Positions 17,081 to 26,364 are shown, numbered from the stretch's first letter. The stretch: DNA of 64,000 bases from Clostridia bacterium (GCA_017625835.1 JAGAKF010000078.1:1-64000), one strand, 5' to 3'. The notes: a model not told the origin generated them from the sequence alone. Made by a program: numbers and translations.

Positions 17081-18547
17081 TTATTTTTTCGGTGTTGTAC
17101 CGTAACCGTAACCGTAGTTTCCGTAGGTTCCGTACTTACCGTATCTGCCGTATCTGCCGCCGTACTTACCGTACTTGCCACCGTATCTACCGGCTTTGAT
17201 TGTTGCGTCGGTCTCTGCGTTGAAGATACAACCGACGATTTCAGCACCGTTAGAGTCTATGTCTTCAACAGACATGCGGATTCGTGAATACGGCGAGAAG
17301 TCCTCACGGACAACAATTATAGCTGCATCAGCAAAACCTGCAATAATCGAAGCATCAGTAACAACACTTGCGGGAGCTGTATCGATAATGATGAAATCAA
17401 ACTCGTCACGGATTCCGTTAATGATCTCCTCAGTAATCTTTCTTGAAAGAAGCTCAGAGGGGTTAGATACAGGCTTAGAATCTGCAAGAACGTAAAGATT
17501 GAACGTCTTGATAAGCTTGATCGCTTCAGTGATTGTTGTCTCTTGCTTGATTACACTTGCAAAGCCTTCACCTGTTTCAGGGAGAGACAGAATCTTTGTG
17601 ATTGACGGTTTTCTGAGGTCTGCGTCAATAAGAAGAACGGATCTTCCGTTTTCTGCAAGTGAAAGCGCAATGTTTGCAGAAACAGTTGTTTTACCTTCAT
17701 TTTCACAGGCACTCGTAACAAGGAAAACCTTGTTGCCTGTCTTTGCAGAGTTATTTTCGATCTTAGTTCTGATTGCTTTATAAGTTTCAATGAATGAGAA
17801 ACCTGTGCGTCTGTCTGCAACGAGTAAGCCTTTGCTTGTCTTGTTCTTATTAGAAACAAGCTGAACAGCGCCGAGAACAGGAATATTAAGCTTCTCGCTG
17901 AGTTCTTTAGAGTTCTTGATTGTGTCTTTGATAATAAACATAACAAGCACAAATACACAATACGCAAGCACACCGATAGCTGCACCTATAACAGCAAGTA
18001 TAACGTCTGAACGGTTTTCTTCCGGATTCTGAGCAAGAACCGGAGTTTCGCACACGTTAAGCTTTGCATTGGGATAAATCTCTTCAACAACATCAGCATA
18101 AACATCTACTACTGCTTTTGCGATGTTGTATGATGTCTGTGCATCTTCTGTTGTAACCGTAAGCTCGATTGCATTGGTTGCATCAACAGTATCAACCTTG
18201 ATACTCTCATTGATAATGTTGTAGGAAAGGTTACCCGGGCATTTTTCCCTTACTGCTTCCTTGAGCACTCGACCTGAAAGAATATACTTAAAAGTATTAG
18301 AAATATTGATCTGTGCCGTAACCGCTGAGTTTTCAACAGCCTCATTTTCAGAAAGTGTGTTAACGATGAAGGATACTTCCGACTTATAAACCTCTTTACT
18401 CGTAACCTTTCCGACGACGCCACCAAGCAGACCAAAAACTATCGCAATGATTACAATCAACCACATCTTTTTTGAAAGCTCCAGCAAATACCCTATGATA
18501 TTCAACTCAAAGCCTTTCTGTTTGTTTGAACTTTCGTAATTATTCAA
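17081..18547 (-). CDS. Wzz/BY-kinase fusion: polysaccharide co-polymerase with tyrosine autokinase
   Basis: An N-terminal Wzz chain-length domain with two membrane segments (about 25-48 and 178-205) encloses an outside loop. A cytoplasmic BY-kinase domain follows, with Walker A near 285 (CENEGKTTVSANIA), Walker A' (LLIDADLRKP) and Walker B (FIIIDTAPA). The last 40 residues are a Gly/Tyr repeat (units such as GKYG and GRYG) with ten tyrosines, the cluster that is autophosphorylated in trans. Most Firmicutes split the two parts into separate CpsC/CpsD proteins; here they are fused, as in proteobacterial Wzc. No partner phosphatase is visible nearby. It is two bases after the polymerase gene in one operon. 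Confidence 0.93.
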   Translation of the reverse strand: MNNYESSNKQKGFELNIIGYLLELSKKMWLIVIIAIVFGLLGGVVGKVTSKEVYKSEVSFIVNTLSENEAVENSAVTAQINISNTFKYILSGRVLKEAVREKCPGNLSYNIINESIKVDTVDATNAIELTVTTEDAQTSYNIAKAVVDVYADVVEEIYPNAKLNVCETPVLAQNPEENRSDVILAVIGAAIGVLAYCVFVLVMFIIKDTIKNSKELSEKLNIPVLGAVQLVSNKNKTSKGLLVADRRTGFSFIETYKAIRTKIENNSAKTGNKVFLVTSACENEGKTTVSANIALSLAENGRSVLLIDADLRKPSITKILSLPETGEGFASVIKQETTITEAIKLIKTFNLYVLADSKPVSNPSELLSRKITEEIINGIRDEFDFIIIDTAPASVVTDASIIAGFADAAIIVVREDFSPYSRIRMSVEDIDSNGAEIVGCIFNAETDATIKAGRYGGKYGKYGGRYGRYGKYGTYGNYGYGYGTTPKK

Positions 18548-18549
18548 AG

Positions 18550-19818
18550 TTATTCCTCCATCCTGTTGTTTTCAATATATTTATATTGTCTTCCGTCCAT
18601 ATCCCCGACATACGTAGCTGTATATGCGATTGCAAGAACAATATGCGGCATTTTAGAGTTATAAGTAACGCAACCTGATTCTATCATCAGAAGCAACAGC
18701 ATAAACGTCAGAAAAAGCATACTGATTCTGCTTTTGTTAATAAACGTTCCTTTTATCAATCTTACAAGCGTAACAAAATAAAAAGAATAGTAAAAGATAA
18801 ATCCGAACAAACCAAGTTCACTGAGTATCTGCCAGAAATTGTTATGGCTGTAAACACCGTCAAGCATATACTCATTGTGGATAATTCTGGCGAAGTTACC
18901 CATACCCTTTCCGAACAAGGGCGATTCGGAAAACATCCGTTCGGCAAGTTCAATATAGTACGATCTCATATAAAGGCTGTTATCAACTTCATGGTCACGG
19001 TTTTCAATCAAAAATTCGAGCATAGAAGCAAAACGTCTGCCTATAGCATTATAGGCATTTTCATCAGTCATTATAAAAAAGATTACAAGCGCTGATAAAG
19101 TAATAATTGATATTATATTGAAAAAATAGTTCTTTTTATAAGTCGATAGCAAAACGAATAATACCGGCCCCGCCACTGCTGCAAACATCGCTTTTCGTGA
19201 GCTTGCAAGAATTATAAAAATCATAAACAGTGCAACGAGCAGAATGTACCACTTTTTATTTTTTGAATAAAATTCATAAAAAGCCATCAGCTCGGCGCAG
19301 AACACCATAAACGCCACTTCGTTTGAATTAGCTCCGCTCAGATTAGACCCTAAAAATCCGTTTGACCATTCATTAAAAGGAACAAAGGAAAATTCAAGAA
19401 GTACAACTACAACCATTGAAAGAATATACAGTTTAATGATCCTTTCCAGATCCTCAGGCTTGTCAACATAAATCGAAATTGAAGTTATCATAGCTATAAT
19501 GATAATCATTCGCAAAAAGTAGGCAGCCATTTCTGCATTGAGATAAGACGACCACATCGTTGACATTGCCGCATAAGCAGTAAATAACGCATACCACACG
19601 GTATTATACGGAATTACTACCCTTTCCGCTCTTCTGCCGATCCAAAGAAGCATTGACGCAAACAGCATCAAAAAGCCCGTCAGAGTTCCGATAAACCTGA
19701 CATCATTAAAGGCAAAAAGTGTAACTGCATTAACAACAAAACATATTTCATAAATTGTTCTTGCGGCGGATTCTTCTCCACGTTGGATTTTAAGAACGCC
19801 GTTTTTAAAAGATACCAT
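18550..19818 (-). CDS. O-antigen ligase/Wzy-like polysaccharide polymerase
   Basis: A 422-residue integral membrane protein with about ten to twelve hydrophobic segments. A large outside loop near 285-345 contains the family pattern MFSESPLFGKGMGNF and a following YSHNNFWQILSELGLFG with the conserved His. These enzymes join lipid-linked repeat units (Wzy) or transfer chains (WaaL). The Wzz-kinase partner next door favours a Wzy-type polymerase for exopolysaccharide. The start has GGGGTG 4 bases upstream. It is 2 bp from the kinase gene and 40 bp from the glycosyltransferase gene. Confidence 0.87.
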   Translation of the reverse strand: MVSFKNGVLKIQRGEESAARTIYEICFVVNAVTLFAFNDVRFIGTLTGFLMLFASMLLWIGRRAERVVIPYNTVWYALFTAYAAMSTMWSSYLNAEMAAYFLRMIIIIAMITSISIYVDKPEDLERIIKLYILSMVVVVLLEFSFVPFNEWSNGFLGSNLSGANSNEVAFMVFCAELMAFYEFYSKNKKWYILLVALFMIFIILASSRKAMFAAVAGPVLFVLLSTYKKNYFFNIISIITLSALVIFFIMTDENAYNAIGRRFASMLEFLIENRDHEVDNSLYMRSYYIELAERMFSESPLFGKGMGNFARIIHNEYMLDGVYSHNNFWQILSELGLFGFIFYYSFYFVTLVRLIKGTFINKSRISMLFLTFMLLLLMIESGCVTYNSKMPHIVLAIAYTATYVGDMDGRQYKYIENNRMEE

Positions 19819-19858
19819 AAAGCACCCCTTACCATTGACATAATCTGTTCAATGGATT

Positions 19859-21112
19859 TTATCGGCTGATACCCGAGATTTCCTTTGCGAAAGTTGAAAA
19901 ATTCTTTTTCGCATCAAAGTTTTCTTCCCAGAAGCTTCGGGCATTTTTTCTCATTTTAATTTTTTCTGACTTATCAGAATTCATTAGTTTTCTGATTATA
20001 TCTGCAAGCTCTTCGTCCGTAAACTCAGGAGAAATCAACAGACCGTTGTATCCGTCTTTCACAATCTCACTGACCCCGCCGACGTCTGTCGCAATAACCG
20101 GAATGGAAAAAGAAATCGCTTCCATCATCGAAACAGGCAAGCCTTCGGTTGTACTTACGTTTATAAGAGCATCAATTTTTTCTCTTTTATAAAAATCTTT
20201 AACCTGTGAATTGGGAATTCTTCCAAGAAGATTAACTTCCATAAAGCCAAGCTTTTCGTCACAGATTGTCTTTACTTTCTGCATTGTTTCGCCGTCACCG
20301 ATGTGAGTCCATTTCAGCCTGCCTTCACCTTTTAGCAAAGCAAGCGCAGAAGCAATTCGATCCACTCGCTTCAGATCCCGCATTTGTGAACACGACACGA
20401 TATGAAAACAATCATCATTCATATCTGAAATTCCGTCATCCTCGGTACCGAGATAACGGTGACTGATTTTTTCTTTATATTCCGGAAACTGCTCCGCAAT
20501 ATATTTCTTACCGTTCAATGAGCACGGATGCAAGGCATCAACCCTTTCAAGAAGATACTCACGAAGAGGAAGATATCCGAGCGAATTTGCATACCTGTAA
20601 ACATCGTATCCGTGTCCGCGTGAAATAAATTTTATACTTTTGCATTTTTCTGAAATAAGATCATAAACCTTACATCCGACAAGAGCTGTAACAAAAAACC
20701 AATAGCTGTAAACCGTTACGCTGTCGTATTCGGAAAAATCGTAAGCATTGATTATATCCTTACAAAGAGCAAACTCACGTTCACCCCTTGCATAAAAATA
20801 CTCACAAAAAACGCGTTTTTTGAAATTGTTTCCAGCCTCTGAATCCTTCGGAGTTTTTGAAGGTAAAACGAAATTAACCGCACCACGTAAAAGGGACATC
20901 ATTCGGCTGACTCTCTTTGACGTAACACCGACATTATAGCAATCGGCATTTTCAGGTGCCTCCCGTGTTTTTTTTGCGTCATTTCCAAGACCGATCGCAA
21001 GAATAATAATCTTATCAAATTCTTTTGCGAGATATGGTATTTCCGGCTCAATAAAGGGTTCTTCTGAGGAATACGGATATGAATTTGTCAAAAGTATAAG
21101 ACATTTTTTCAA
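19859..21112 (-). CDS. Glycosyltransferase, GT-B fold (GT4-like), exopolysaccharide synthesis
   Basis: Retaining GT-B enzyme expected to add a sugar to a lipid-linked acceptor on the cytoplasmic face. The C-terminal half holds the nucleotide-sugar site with the GT4-type pattern INVSTTEGLPVSMMEAISFS, then PVIATDVGGVSEIV and NGLLI. Upstream, RGHGYDVYR and HIVSCSQMRDLKRVDRI are also typical. The start is uncertain: GTG at 21115 and TTG at 21112 are both in frame. TTG is preferred because the SD GGAGG is then 7 bases away. It is the first gene of the three-gene unit and has its own promoter. Sugar specificity cannot be read from the sequence. Confidence 0.9.
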   Translation of the reverse strand: MKKCLILLTNSYPYSSEEPFIEPEIPYLAKEFDKIIILAIGLGNDAKKTREAPENADCYNVGVTSKRVSRMMSLLRGAVNFVLPSKTPKDSEAGNNFKKRVFCEYFYARGEREFALCKDIINAYDFSEYDSVTVYSYWFFVTALVGCKVYDLISEKCKSIKFISRGHGYDVYRYANSLGYLPLREYLLERVDALHPCSLNGKKYIAEQFPEYKEKISHRYLGTEDDGISDMNDDCFHIVSCSQMRDLKRVDRIASALALLKGEGRLKWTHIGDGETMQKVKTICDEKLGFMEVNLLGRIPNSQVKDFYKREKIDALINVSTTEGLPVSMMEAISFSIPVIATDVGGVSEIVKDGYNGLLISPEFTDEELADIIRKLMNSDKSEKIKMRKNARSFWEENFDAKKNFSTFAKEISGISR

Positions 21113-21147
21113 CACGATTCCTCCTTATCTCTATACAGAACCACTTA

Positions 21148-21176
21148 ATTGTAGCATTTCTTGAAAGAAAAGTCTA
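21148..21176 (-). promoter_or_regulatory. Promoter of the exopolysaccharide operon
   Basis: On the minus strand TAGACT (21176-21171) is 17 bp from TACAAT (21153-21148) with an extended -10 TG. It lies about 35 bp before the glycosyltransferase start. Confidence 0.55.
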
Positions 21177-21208
21177 TAATTAAAACTTAATTTTTGTTCA
21201 ACTTCGGG

Positions 21209-22507
21209 TTATTCCGACAATTTTTTTACGACTTCTTTATAGTGGTTTCCTTTATATTCGAAGTTTTTATAGACATTATAGCTCGGTGCTGCAGGTGACA
21301 AAAGGCAGGTTTTGCCTTCTCCGGTATACTTGTATGCCGCTGCAACAGCCTCTTCCATTGTCTCGACGGGGATAACATTTTTCTTTGAACCCATAGCACT
21401 CAGGGCATTGCAGATTTTTGTGCCCGTTTCAGGCATTCCGATTATATTCGTTATGCTGCAACCATCAAGGTAAGTTATAAAATCGTCGTAATTTATACCT
21501 CTGTCCAATCCGCCGAAAATAAGTGTCTCGATATTTCCGAGCGCATCAACTGCGCACTCGACCGCATGCGGAATCGTCGCGATACTGTCGTTATAGAATG
21601 AGATACCCTTGAAAACACCAACAGGTTCCATTCTGTGCGGAATTCCGACAAACTTTTCAACACCGCGGATTATTGATTCATCATCGGCACCGAAAAGTCT
21701 TGCAACAGCTTCGGCAAAAAAGATGTCCTGATAGCAGTGTTTGCCGATAAGCCTGTCGTTGAGAGTTGTAAGACTCTGCTGATACTCATTTGCAGGCTGT
21801 GCACTGACTGCGATTTTTTTGCTTTCGTACTGCTGAAAATCTATAAGACCTTCAACATCCTGATCTGCATTATATATAAGGTAATTTTCGTTTGTCTGGT
21901 GGCTTACGATATTGAGCTTTGCATTGATATAACCTCTGTAACCGTCGTAGTGGTCAAGATGTTCTTCGTAAATATTGGTAAAAACAGCAACATCGGGCGA
22001 TGTGCGACAAAACTCAAGCTGGTGGCATGACATTTCGATAACAGCAATCTTACCTTCGCATTCATCAATAATATCAAAAACAGGTACACCGATATTGCCG
22101 ACGAGGTAAGCATCATTTCCAGCTTCACTTACAAGGTTGTAAATAAGCGTTGACGTCGTTGTCTTACCCTTTGTGCCAGTGATTCCGATTTTTTTACACG
22201 GAGCAAACTGCAGAAACAGATCCACCTGGCAGGTAATGAGCACATTTTCGGGGATTTCGATATTAACGATCGGCACACCCGGAGTTTTGATTACAAGTTC
22301 ATAATCAAAAACTCTGTCCATATAATTATCACCCGTAAGAAGAGTAACATTTTTATCTTCTATTGAAATTTCCTTTTTATCCGCGATTGCAAGCGGCTTA
22401 TCGGGAAAATACTTTCTTATATAATTGTAAGTTGAAACGCCTTCTCTGCCAAAACCGAGAATGACAATATTCTTATCCTTAAAAAAATCAACTAAATTAT
22501 GACACAT
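21209..22507 (-). CDS. MurD-type UDP-N-acetylmuramoyl-alanine glutamate ligase, divergent
   Basis: Mur ligase with a Rossmann N-terminus (IVILGFGREGVSTYN), the ATP loop GITGTKGKTTTS, TNIYEEHLDHY, and a C-terminal domain with GGLDRG and LLSPAAPSYNVYKNFEYKG. It adds glutamate to UDP-MurNAc-L-Ala in peptidoglycan synthesis. The usual MurD stretch NDSKATN reads NDSIATIPHA here, closer to what I recall of MurD2-type enzymes, and the gene is outside a mur/fts cluster. It may therefore be a second ligase rather than the housekeeping MurD. ATG 22507 (MCHNLVDFF) has GGAG 8 bases upstream; longer starts overlap the previous gene. Confidence 0.85.
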   Translation of the reverse strand: MCHNLVDFFKDKNIVILGFGREGVSTYNYIRKYFPDKPLAIADKKEISIEDKNVTLLTGDNYMDRVFDYELVIKTPGVPIVNIEIPENVLITCQVDLFLQFAPCKKIGITGTKGKTTTSTLIYNLVSEAGNDAYLVGNIGVPVFDIIDECEGKIAVIEMSCHQLEFCRTSPDVAVFTNIYEEHLDHYDGYRGYINAKLNIVSHQTNENYLIYNADQDVEGLIDFQQYESKKIAVSAQPANEYQQSLTTLNDRLIGKHCYQDIFFAEAVARLFGADDESIIRGVEKFVGIPHRMEPVGVFKGISFYNDSIATIPHAVECAVDALGNIETLIFGGLDRGINYDDFITYLDGCSITNIIGMPETGTKICNALSAMGSKKNVIPVETMEEAVAAAYKYTGEGKTCLLSPAAPSYNVYKNFEYKGNHYKEVVKKLSE

Positions 22508-22529
22508 TGTCAACATCTCCATAAAAATA

Positions 22530-22718
22530 TCAGAACTCACATTCAGCATTACAGCGCTGAGTTCTTATGAGTGAACCCTTTTCAACGGCTCCGTTTTCCG
22601 CTCCGCACCATGGACAGTAAATATGATCCATCGGCGCAGCCAAATCTGTTGAAATCGGCACGCTTGTATCGCGTACAACTTCAAAGCGTTTATAGCAACA
22701 ATCACACTGTTTTTTCAT
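22530..22718 (-). CDS. Small zinc-ribbon-like protein, function unknown
   Basis: A 62-residue protein. CDCC near the start and CPWCG about 30 residues later give paired cysteines that could bind one zinc ion. Two further cysteines near the C-terminus (RCNAEC) make a second possible pair. ATG at 22718 (MKKQCDCCYKRF) is preferred because GGAG lies about 11 bases upstream and the upstream in-frame residues look non-coding. It lies between the coiled-coil gene and murD on the same strand. Small ribbons of this type often serve as RNA/DNA contacts or regulators, but nothing here shows which. Confidence 0.7.
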   Translation of the reverse strand: MKKQCDCCYKRFEVVRDTSVPISTDLAAPMDHIYCPWCGAENGAVEKGSLIRTQRCNAECEF

Positions 22719-22781
22719 AAATATCCCTGCTCCAAAAAAATAGGGCGGAAAACGACCGCCCATATTTACGATGATATAAAA

Positions 22782-23432
22782 TTATCTGTTGCCGCCGAAA
22801 AGACTCTGGCGAGCTTTACGGATTTCAGCGATGTTTGAAGAAAGAACTTCATCGCTGTTTCTCATAATATCCTCAACAAATTCTGCGGCACCCGTACGGA
22901 TTTCATTAGACCACTTTTCAGCCTTTGCCTTCATTTCGGTTGCCTGGTTGTTAGCGTCGAGAAGAATAGCTTCGGCACGGTTCTGTGCATCCTTGAGAAT
23001 CTTTTCTGCTTCTGCTGTTGCCTGTGCTCTTACACGGTCAGAGTACTCGTGTGCAAGGCGTGCAATTTCTGAATTTTCAACCATCTGGCGAGCCTGTTCT
23101 GAAGCTGCCTCAATTGTAGCGTTAGCGTTTGTTTCAGCAGTAGCTGTGATTGAAGCTGCCTTTTCCTTTGCATCGGCAAGAACACCGTCAGCCTCTGTCT
23201 GTGCAGAAGAAACGATTGATGAAGCTTCGTTATTAGCTTTTGCGATAAGGTTGTTGTGATGAGCTACAACTTCCTGTGCCTTTTCAATTTCGATGGGAAG
23301 ATCGTAACGGATATCTTCAACACACTGCTTGATTACTTCAGGGTCAACTGCAACCTTTCCGCCTGAAAGAGGAAGCTTGCTGCTGGTTTCAAGGGTATCT
23401 TCAATTTTATCGAGTAAAGCCTGTACGTTCAT
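22782..23432 (-). CDS. Long coiled-coil protein (DivIVA / ATPase-subunit-like), next to coaD
   Basis: 216 residues. After an N-terminal region of about 50 residues (MNVQALLDKIEDTLETSSKLP and a PIEIEKAQEVV helix), nearly all of 55-190 is Ala/Glu/Lys-rich heptad sequence, such as ANNEASSIVSSAQTEADGV. It resembles the b/E stalk subunits of ATP synthases and DivIVA-like polar or septal scaffold proteins. It has no membrane segment. It sits 7 bp behind coaD, an arrangement I recall from many Clostridia. Since there are no ATP synthase genes nearby, a scaffold role in the cell cycle or envelope is more likely. Function remains unproven. Confidence 0.8.
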   Translation of the reverse strand: MNVQALLDKIEDTLETSSKLPLSGGKVAVDPEVIKQCVEDIRYDLPIEIEKAQEVVAHHNNLIAKANNEASSIVSSAQTEADGVLADAKEKAASITATAETNANATIEAASEQARQMVENSEIARLAHEYSDRVRAQATAEAEKILKDAQNRAEAILLDANNQATEMKAKAEKWSNEIRTGAAEFVEDIMRNSDEVLSSNIAEIRKARQSLFGGNR

Positions 23433-23439
23433 TTCAAAT

Positions 23440-23928
23440 TCATCCTTTCTTTTTTATGCCGGTGACTATATCTTCATATACCTCGGGAGGTACAAATTTT
23501 GAAACATCGCCGCCAAGCTGACAAACCTGCTTGACAATGCTTGACGAAAGGTACATATAATCAGCACCTGCCGTAACAAAAACCGTTTCAACGTCAGGGT
23601 TGAGCTCCCTGTTAGTCAGCGCCTGCTGGAATTCATGTTCAAAGTCCGAAACAGCACGCAGTCCCTTGACGATTGCTGTTGCATTTTTAATTTTTGCATA
23701 CTCTGCAAGTAAACCGTCGTAATAATCGACCTTTACGTTAGGAATGTCTGCAGTACAACGCTTGATGAGTTCAATTCTTTCGTCGTAGCTGAAACAGCCT
23801 ACGGGCTTCTGATGATTGATCATAACCACAACCAGCACTTCATCAAAAAGCTTTGCCGCACGCTTGATCACGCTGAGGTGACCGTTTGTTATCGGATCGA
23901 AACTGCCGGGATAGATTGCAATTTTCAT
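23440..23928 (-). CDS. coaD: Phosphopantetheine adenylyltransferase CoaD
   Basis: Fourth step of coenzyme A synthesis: 4'-phosphopantetheine + ATP to dephospho-CoA + PPi. Clear family signatures: YPGSFDPITNGHLSVIKRA (T/HxGH-type nucleotidyltransferase motif), KGLRAVSDFEHEFQ, and YMYLSSSIVKQVCQLGGDVS. At 162 residues it has normal length. Its ATG overlaps the rsmD stop by four bases (ATGA), so the two are translationally coupled; rsmD-coaD pairing is common in Firmicutes. The product is cytoplasmic and hexameric in known members. Confidence 0.97.
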   Translation of the reverse strand: MKIAIYPGSFDPITNGHLSVIKRAAKLFDEVLVVVMINHQKPVGCFSYDERIELIKRCTADIPNVKVDYYDGLLAEYAKIKNATAIVKGLRAVSDFEHEFQQALTNRELNPDVETVFVTAGADYMYLSSSIVKQVCQLGGDVSKFVPPEVYEDIVTGIKKKG

Positions 23929-24479
23929 TCAGCATCCGCTCCTTCATTGAGTCTGTAAACCGTAAGAGCAAGCTTACTGTATTTATACTCACGGTAGATT
24001 GAAAATCTGCCTGCTTCCTGAGGCATTTCTTCGCCGTAAGGATGTTCACATACAATCACTCCGCCGTCGTTCATAACTTCAGCAACCAGCGGAAGAGCTT
24101 TCTGCAGAAGTCCCTTTGAATACGGAGGATCCATAAAAACTATATCAAATTTTTTCTTACTGTTTCTGAGGAAGGTAAACGCATCCGACTGCAATACTGC
24201 AGAATTCTTATGCAGACCCGTTGAGAGAAGGTTTGATTTGATCACGCCCACAGCGTCCTTGCTCAGATCAACAAATGTTGCATAAGCGGCGTCTCTGCTG
24301 AGCGCCTCAATGCCGAGCTGACCCGAACCTGCAAAAAGGTCAAGAACCTCCCTGCCCTCAATTTCGAACTGTATTATGCTGAATATCGCTTCCTTGACTC
24401 TGTCGGTTGTCGGACGTACGTCTTCACCCTCAAGAGTTTTAAGAACGCGACCTCTTGCTGAACCTGTTATTACTCGCAC
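23925..24479 (-). CDS. rsmD: 16S rRNA (guanine966-N2)-methyltransferase RsmD
   Basis: SAM-dependent Rossmann methyltransferase that modifies G966 of 16S rRNA. Motif I VLDLFAGSGQLGIEAL, the N6/N2-MTase motif DIVFMDPPYSKG, and the N-terminal RVITGSARGRVL with DVRPTTDRVKEAIF are all seen. The start is taken as GTG at 24479, giving MRVITGSARG as in the family, with GGGAG 8 bases upstream. In-frame ATGs further out (to 24542) would overlap uvrC. Between uvrC and rsmD there are then 46 bp. It is followed by coaD with a 4-base overlap. Confidence 0.94.
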   Translation of the reverse strand: MRVITGSARGRVLKTLEGEDVRPTTDRVKEAIFSIIQFEIEGREVLDLFAGSGQLGIEALSRDAAYATFVDLSKDAVGVIKSNLLSTGLHKNSAVLQSDAFTFLRNSKKKFDIVFMDPPYSKGLLQKALPLVAEVMNDGGVIVCEHPYGEEMPQEAGRFSIYREYKYSKLALTVYRLNEGADAE

Positions 24480-24525
24480 AGTACAAGCTCCCATCCTATT
24501 ATTTTTCATTCTATTATCCCATTTT

Positions 24526-26364
24526 TCAGGGTGTGTTGTCAATATCTTTTCGGAAATAATTATAAACTTTTTGCGCCGTTGAACGGTTTATTCCCTCTGC
24601 ATTACACAGTTCTTCAACGCTCGCTTCTTTAATTGCCGACACTGTTTTGAAATGTTTCAGAAGAGCCTTACTCTTTTTCTCGCCGACACCTTCAATTTTC
24701 GTAAGCGTTGCGTTAAACATCGACTTTTTATGCTTTGCGTGGTGGTAAGCAACCGAATAGCGGTGAACCTCTTCCTGAATTGTTGAAATAAGTGTAAAAG
24801 CCTGACGCTTGGAGTTTATCGATATCTCACCGCCATCAAAAGCGATCGCTCTTGTGCGGTGCTTGTTATCCTTGACCATACCGTAAACGGGAATATCAAA
24901 ACCGAACGCTTTCACTATCGGCAAAACCGCGTTAACCTGACCCATACCACCGTCGAGGAGGATAAGATCGGGCAGGATTCCGAAACCTTCTTCTGTATCC
25001 TTTTCTTCAACGTAGCGGTTAAGACGACGCGAAATAACTTCCGCCATTGATGCATAGTCGTCCTGACCGTCAAAGCCCTTGATTGAAAAACGACGATAAT
25101 TCTTTTTGTAAGGCATACCGTTTTTGAAAACGACCATACCCGCAACATTGTCACTGCCTGCTGTGTGAGAAATATCGTAAGACTCGATAAATACAGGCAG
25201 TTTCGGCAGGTTGAGCAGCCTTGAAAGCTCATCAAGCGCCGCTGTTGTTTTTCCGTTTCTACCTATAGAGAGCGCGAGCTTCTGCGACGCGTTGTTGCGG
25301 CACATTGTAACAAGCTCAAGCTGTCTTCCGCGTTGTGGAACATTGATTTCAACCTTATGTCCTGCATTCTCCGAAAGCCACTGCGAAAGGAGCTCTATGT
25401 CGCTGACCTCTCCGTCAACCGTAACGCGTTTCGGTACGGTGCGACCCATTGAGTAAAAACGTGTTATAAGCTCACTTCTTGTTTCGGGCAAAGAGTTCAT
25501 TTCTTCAAAAATAAACCACTCGTTGTCGCGCAATCTGCCATCAAAGAAACGTAAAACTGAAAGACAGTATTTGTCCTCGGACTGTGCGATCGCAAAAACA
25601 TCCTGCTCCTTGACATCCGAGCCTGCGACTTTTTGCTTTTCGTTGATCTTTTTGATTGAAGCAATTCTGTCGCGAAGTCTTGCTGCCTTTTCAAATTCAA
25701 GCTCTTCTGCCGCCTGCTCCATTTCAGCAGTGAGCTCGGCAACAATTTTTGCGCTGTCACCCTGAAGAAACTTAACAGCAGAAGCGACCGCTTCGTTGTA
25801 GTCCTCACAGCTTATCTTGCCCGCACAGGGAGCCGAACACTGTTTGATGAAATAATTCAGACACGGTCTTCCCTTGCCGATTTCACGCGGAAAGTTTTTG
25901 TTGCATGAAGGCAGCATAAAAATCTTTCTCGCTTCATCAACAGACGATTTTACGCTGAACGAGCTCGTGTACGGTCCAATGTAATGGGCATTATCCTTGC
26001 CCTTCTGCAGAACGGCCGTAATTTTCGGCCATTCGCCTTTTGTAACCTTAATATATGAATACCCCTTGTCATCCTTTAAAAGAATGTTGTATTTCGGGGA
26101 ATACTGTTTGATAAGCGAGCACTCAAGCACAAGCGCTTCAAACTCGCTGTCCGTAAGTATATAATCAAAATCATAGACATTTTCAACCATTTTACGGACT
26201 TTTACGGAATGAGTGTTCTGCGAGCCGAAATACTGACTGACACGGTTTTTAAGCGCTTTTGCCTTGCCGACATATATTATCTTGCCTTTTTCGTTTTTCA
26301 TAAGGTAGACACCGGGAGTTTTCGGCAAAGACATCGCTTTTTTTCTTAATTCCTGAATCTGCAT
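24526..26364 (-). CDS. uvrC: Excinuclease ABC subunit C
   Basis: Makes the two incisions of nucleotide excision repair. Domains in order: GIY-YIG nuclease (about 10-95; TPGVYLMKNEKGKIIYVGKA), the Cys-containing region with CPGxC-like GRPCLNYFIKQCSAPC (about 165-185), the UvrB-contact UVR motif (about 195-235; ELEFEKAARLRDRI), the RNase H-like C-nuclease (DISHTAGSDNVAGMVVFKNG, DLILLDGGMGQ), and helix-hairpin-helix repeats at the end (IEGVGEKKSKALL). The start is ATG 26364 with AGGAGGTGAG upstream. No uvrA/uvrB nearby. It follows the HPr gene closely, past a terminator hairpin, so it may depend on read-through. Confidence 0.97.
   Translation of the reverse strand: MQIQELRKKAMSLPKTPGVYLMKNEKGKIIYVGKAKALKNRVSQYFGSQNTHSVKVRKMVENVYDFDYILTDSEFEALVLECSLIKQYSPKYNILLKDDKGYSYIKVTKGEWPKITAVLQKGKDNAHYIGPYTSSFSVKSSVDEARKIFMLPSCNKNFPREIGKGRPCLNYFIKQCSAPCAGKISCEDYNEAVASAVKFLQGDSAKIVAELTAEMEQAAEELEFEKAARLRDRIASIKKINEKQKVAGSDVKEQDVFAIAQSEDKYCLSVLRFFDGRLRDNEWFIFEEMNSLPETRSELITRFYSMGRTVPKRVTVDGEVSDIELLSQWLSENAGHKVEINVPQRGRQLELVTMCRNNASQKLALSIGRNGKTTAALDELSRLLNLPKLPVFIESYDISHTAGSDNVAGMVVFKNGMPYKKNYRRFSIKGFDGQDDYASMAEVISRRLNRYVEEKDTEEGFGILPDLILLDGGMGQVNAVLPIVKAFGFDIPVYGMVKDNKHRTRAIAFDGGEISINSKRQAFTLISTIQEEVHRYSVAYHHAKHKKSMFNATLTKIEGVGEKKSKALLKHFKTVSAIKEASVEELCNAEGINRSTAQKVYNYFRKDIDNTP

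Noticed and set aside
17100..17200. Tandem DNA repeat (CCGTACTTACCGTATCTGCC-like units)
   Set aside because: The repeat is the coding sequence for the Gly/Tyr tail of the BY-kinase; the periodicity follows the protein repeat, so no separate DNA element is needed.
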